From contig JAKQPY010000238.1 of NCBI GenBank assembly GCA_029564465.1, forward strand, positions 1 through 13,547: a stretch of 13,547 nt of DNA. The letters are read 5' to 3'. The position numbers and the translations under genes are program-made. The notes under the pieces are model-generated. The model was not told where the DNA came from, ran no database searches, and was given only the letters and a program-made list of their open reading frames with translations. This DNA comes from JAGOEF01 sp029564465. Lineage in GTDB: Bacteria; Bacteroidota; Bacteroidia; Bacteroidales; ML635J-15. The number at the start of each line of letters is the position of its first letter. The stretch's first letter is position 1. Shown piece after piece: positions 13,252 to 13,547 of this stretch.

Positions 13252-13547
13252 ATGATGATTATCAGAAATATTATTGGTTATTTCAAGTTCCCGAAAGCCT
13301 CATTATGGATTTTTGGCTTGATGCTGCTGTTAATTCTTTCGCGTTTTGCCATGCTGAATGTGCAAAACTGGAATAGCGGATATATCAGCAACGGAATGCC
13401 CGGGCCGAAACTGGCCATCGACAGCGAACGCTATATATCGGCTGCCGAAAACATGAGTAAGGGTGTTGCGCTGCAGGGACGTGAGTATCAGTTTGCCGGA
13501 TATATCGGTCTGCTTGCCATAATTAAAACCTTGAATCTGAGCCTCAA
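13252..13547 (+). CDS. membrane protein, N-terminal fragment (possible GT-C/GT39-like glycosyltransferase)
   Basis: An open frame starts with two adjacent ATG codons (13252 and 13255) and runs uninterrupted off the right edge, giving 98 complete codons. The N-terminus is short and basic (IIRN, then FKFPKAS). A transmembrane segment follows at about 17-36 (SLWIFGLMLLLILSRFAML), and then an outward loop with IDSERYISAAENMSKG at about 56-71. A second hydrophobic stretch begins near 81. The pattern of one membrane helix, then an acidic DxxRY...A...G loop, then an aromatic-GY entry into the next helix, resembles membrane glycosyltransferases of the GT-C fold used for lipid A or polysaccharide decoration. 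The catalytic and sugar-binding parts lie outside the window, so the family call is tentative while the coding call is good. Confidence 0.65.
   Translation, partial: MMIIRNIIGYFKFPKASLWIFGLMLLLILSRFAMLNVQNWNSGYISNGMPGPKLAIDSERYISAAENMSKGVALQGREYQFAGYIGLLAIIKTLNLSL

Noticed and set aside
1..13547. Mobile elements, phage genes, defence systems, tRNA or rRNA
   Set aside because: I looked for transposase or integrase motifs, flanking inverted repeats, spaced repeats and cloverleaf-like runs on both strands and found nothing convincing.

Overview
All twelve genes I support in this window lie on the + strand. The organism is almost certainly a member of the Bacteroidota. The evidence is a secreted protein with a SprB-type repeat and a type IX secretion (T9SS) sorting domain, a carboxypeptidase-regulatory/plug/outer-membrane-barrel receptor, an ATP synthase epsilon subunit reduced to its beta-sandwich, A/T-rich start regions without clear Shine-Dalgarno sequences, and a TAnnTTTG-type -7 promoter element before atpD. 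I cannot place it below phylum with confidence.

Region 1 (1-3620) is a tight gene string: the C-terminal 553 residues of an RND/MMPL-family membrane transporter, an extended short-chain dehydrogenase of the nucleotide-sugar epimerase/decarboxylase group, and a short-chain trans-polyprenyl diphosphate synthase. The last two overlap by one base. Region 2 (3721-5477) is an atpD-atpC pair, again overlapping by one base. It has a likely promoter in front and a likely hairpin terminator behind, and no other ATP synthase subunits follow.

Region 3 (5566-10022) encodes envelope proteins: an 815-residue TonB-dependent-receptor-like outer membrane protein with no SusD partner, then a 588-residue secreted protein exported by the T9SS. 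Region 4 (10179-12306) is thyA-folA, the dTMP/tetrahydrofolate pair, followed one base later by a predicted lipoprotein of unknown function. Region 5 (12364-13547) holds a small exported protein with an N-terminal regulatory-like beta-sandwich and a C-terminal part that resembles a divergent TonB C-terminal domain. The start of a membrane protein, possibly a GT-C glycosyltransferase, runs off the right edge.

Most of the window is ordinary housekeeping and envelope content. I see no CRISPR array, tRNA, rRNA, insertion sequence, phage gene or recognisable defence system, and I do not claim a new system. The points most worth a second look are the small two-part exported protein at 12364-13053, the lipoprotein coupled to thyA-folA, the split atpDC locus with its minimal epsilon, and the T9SS-secreted SprB-repeat protein.
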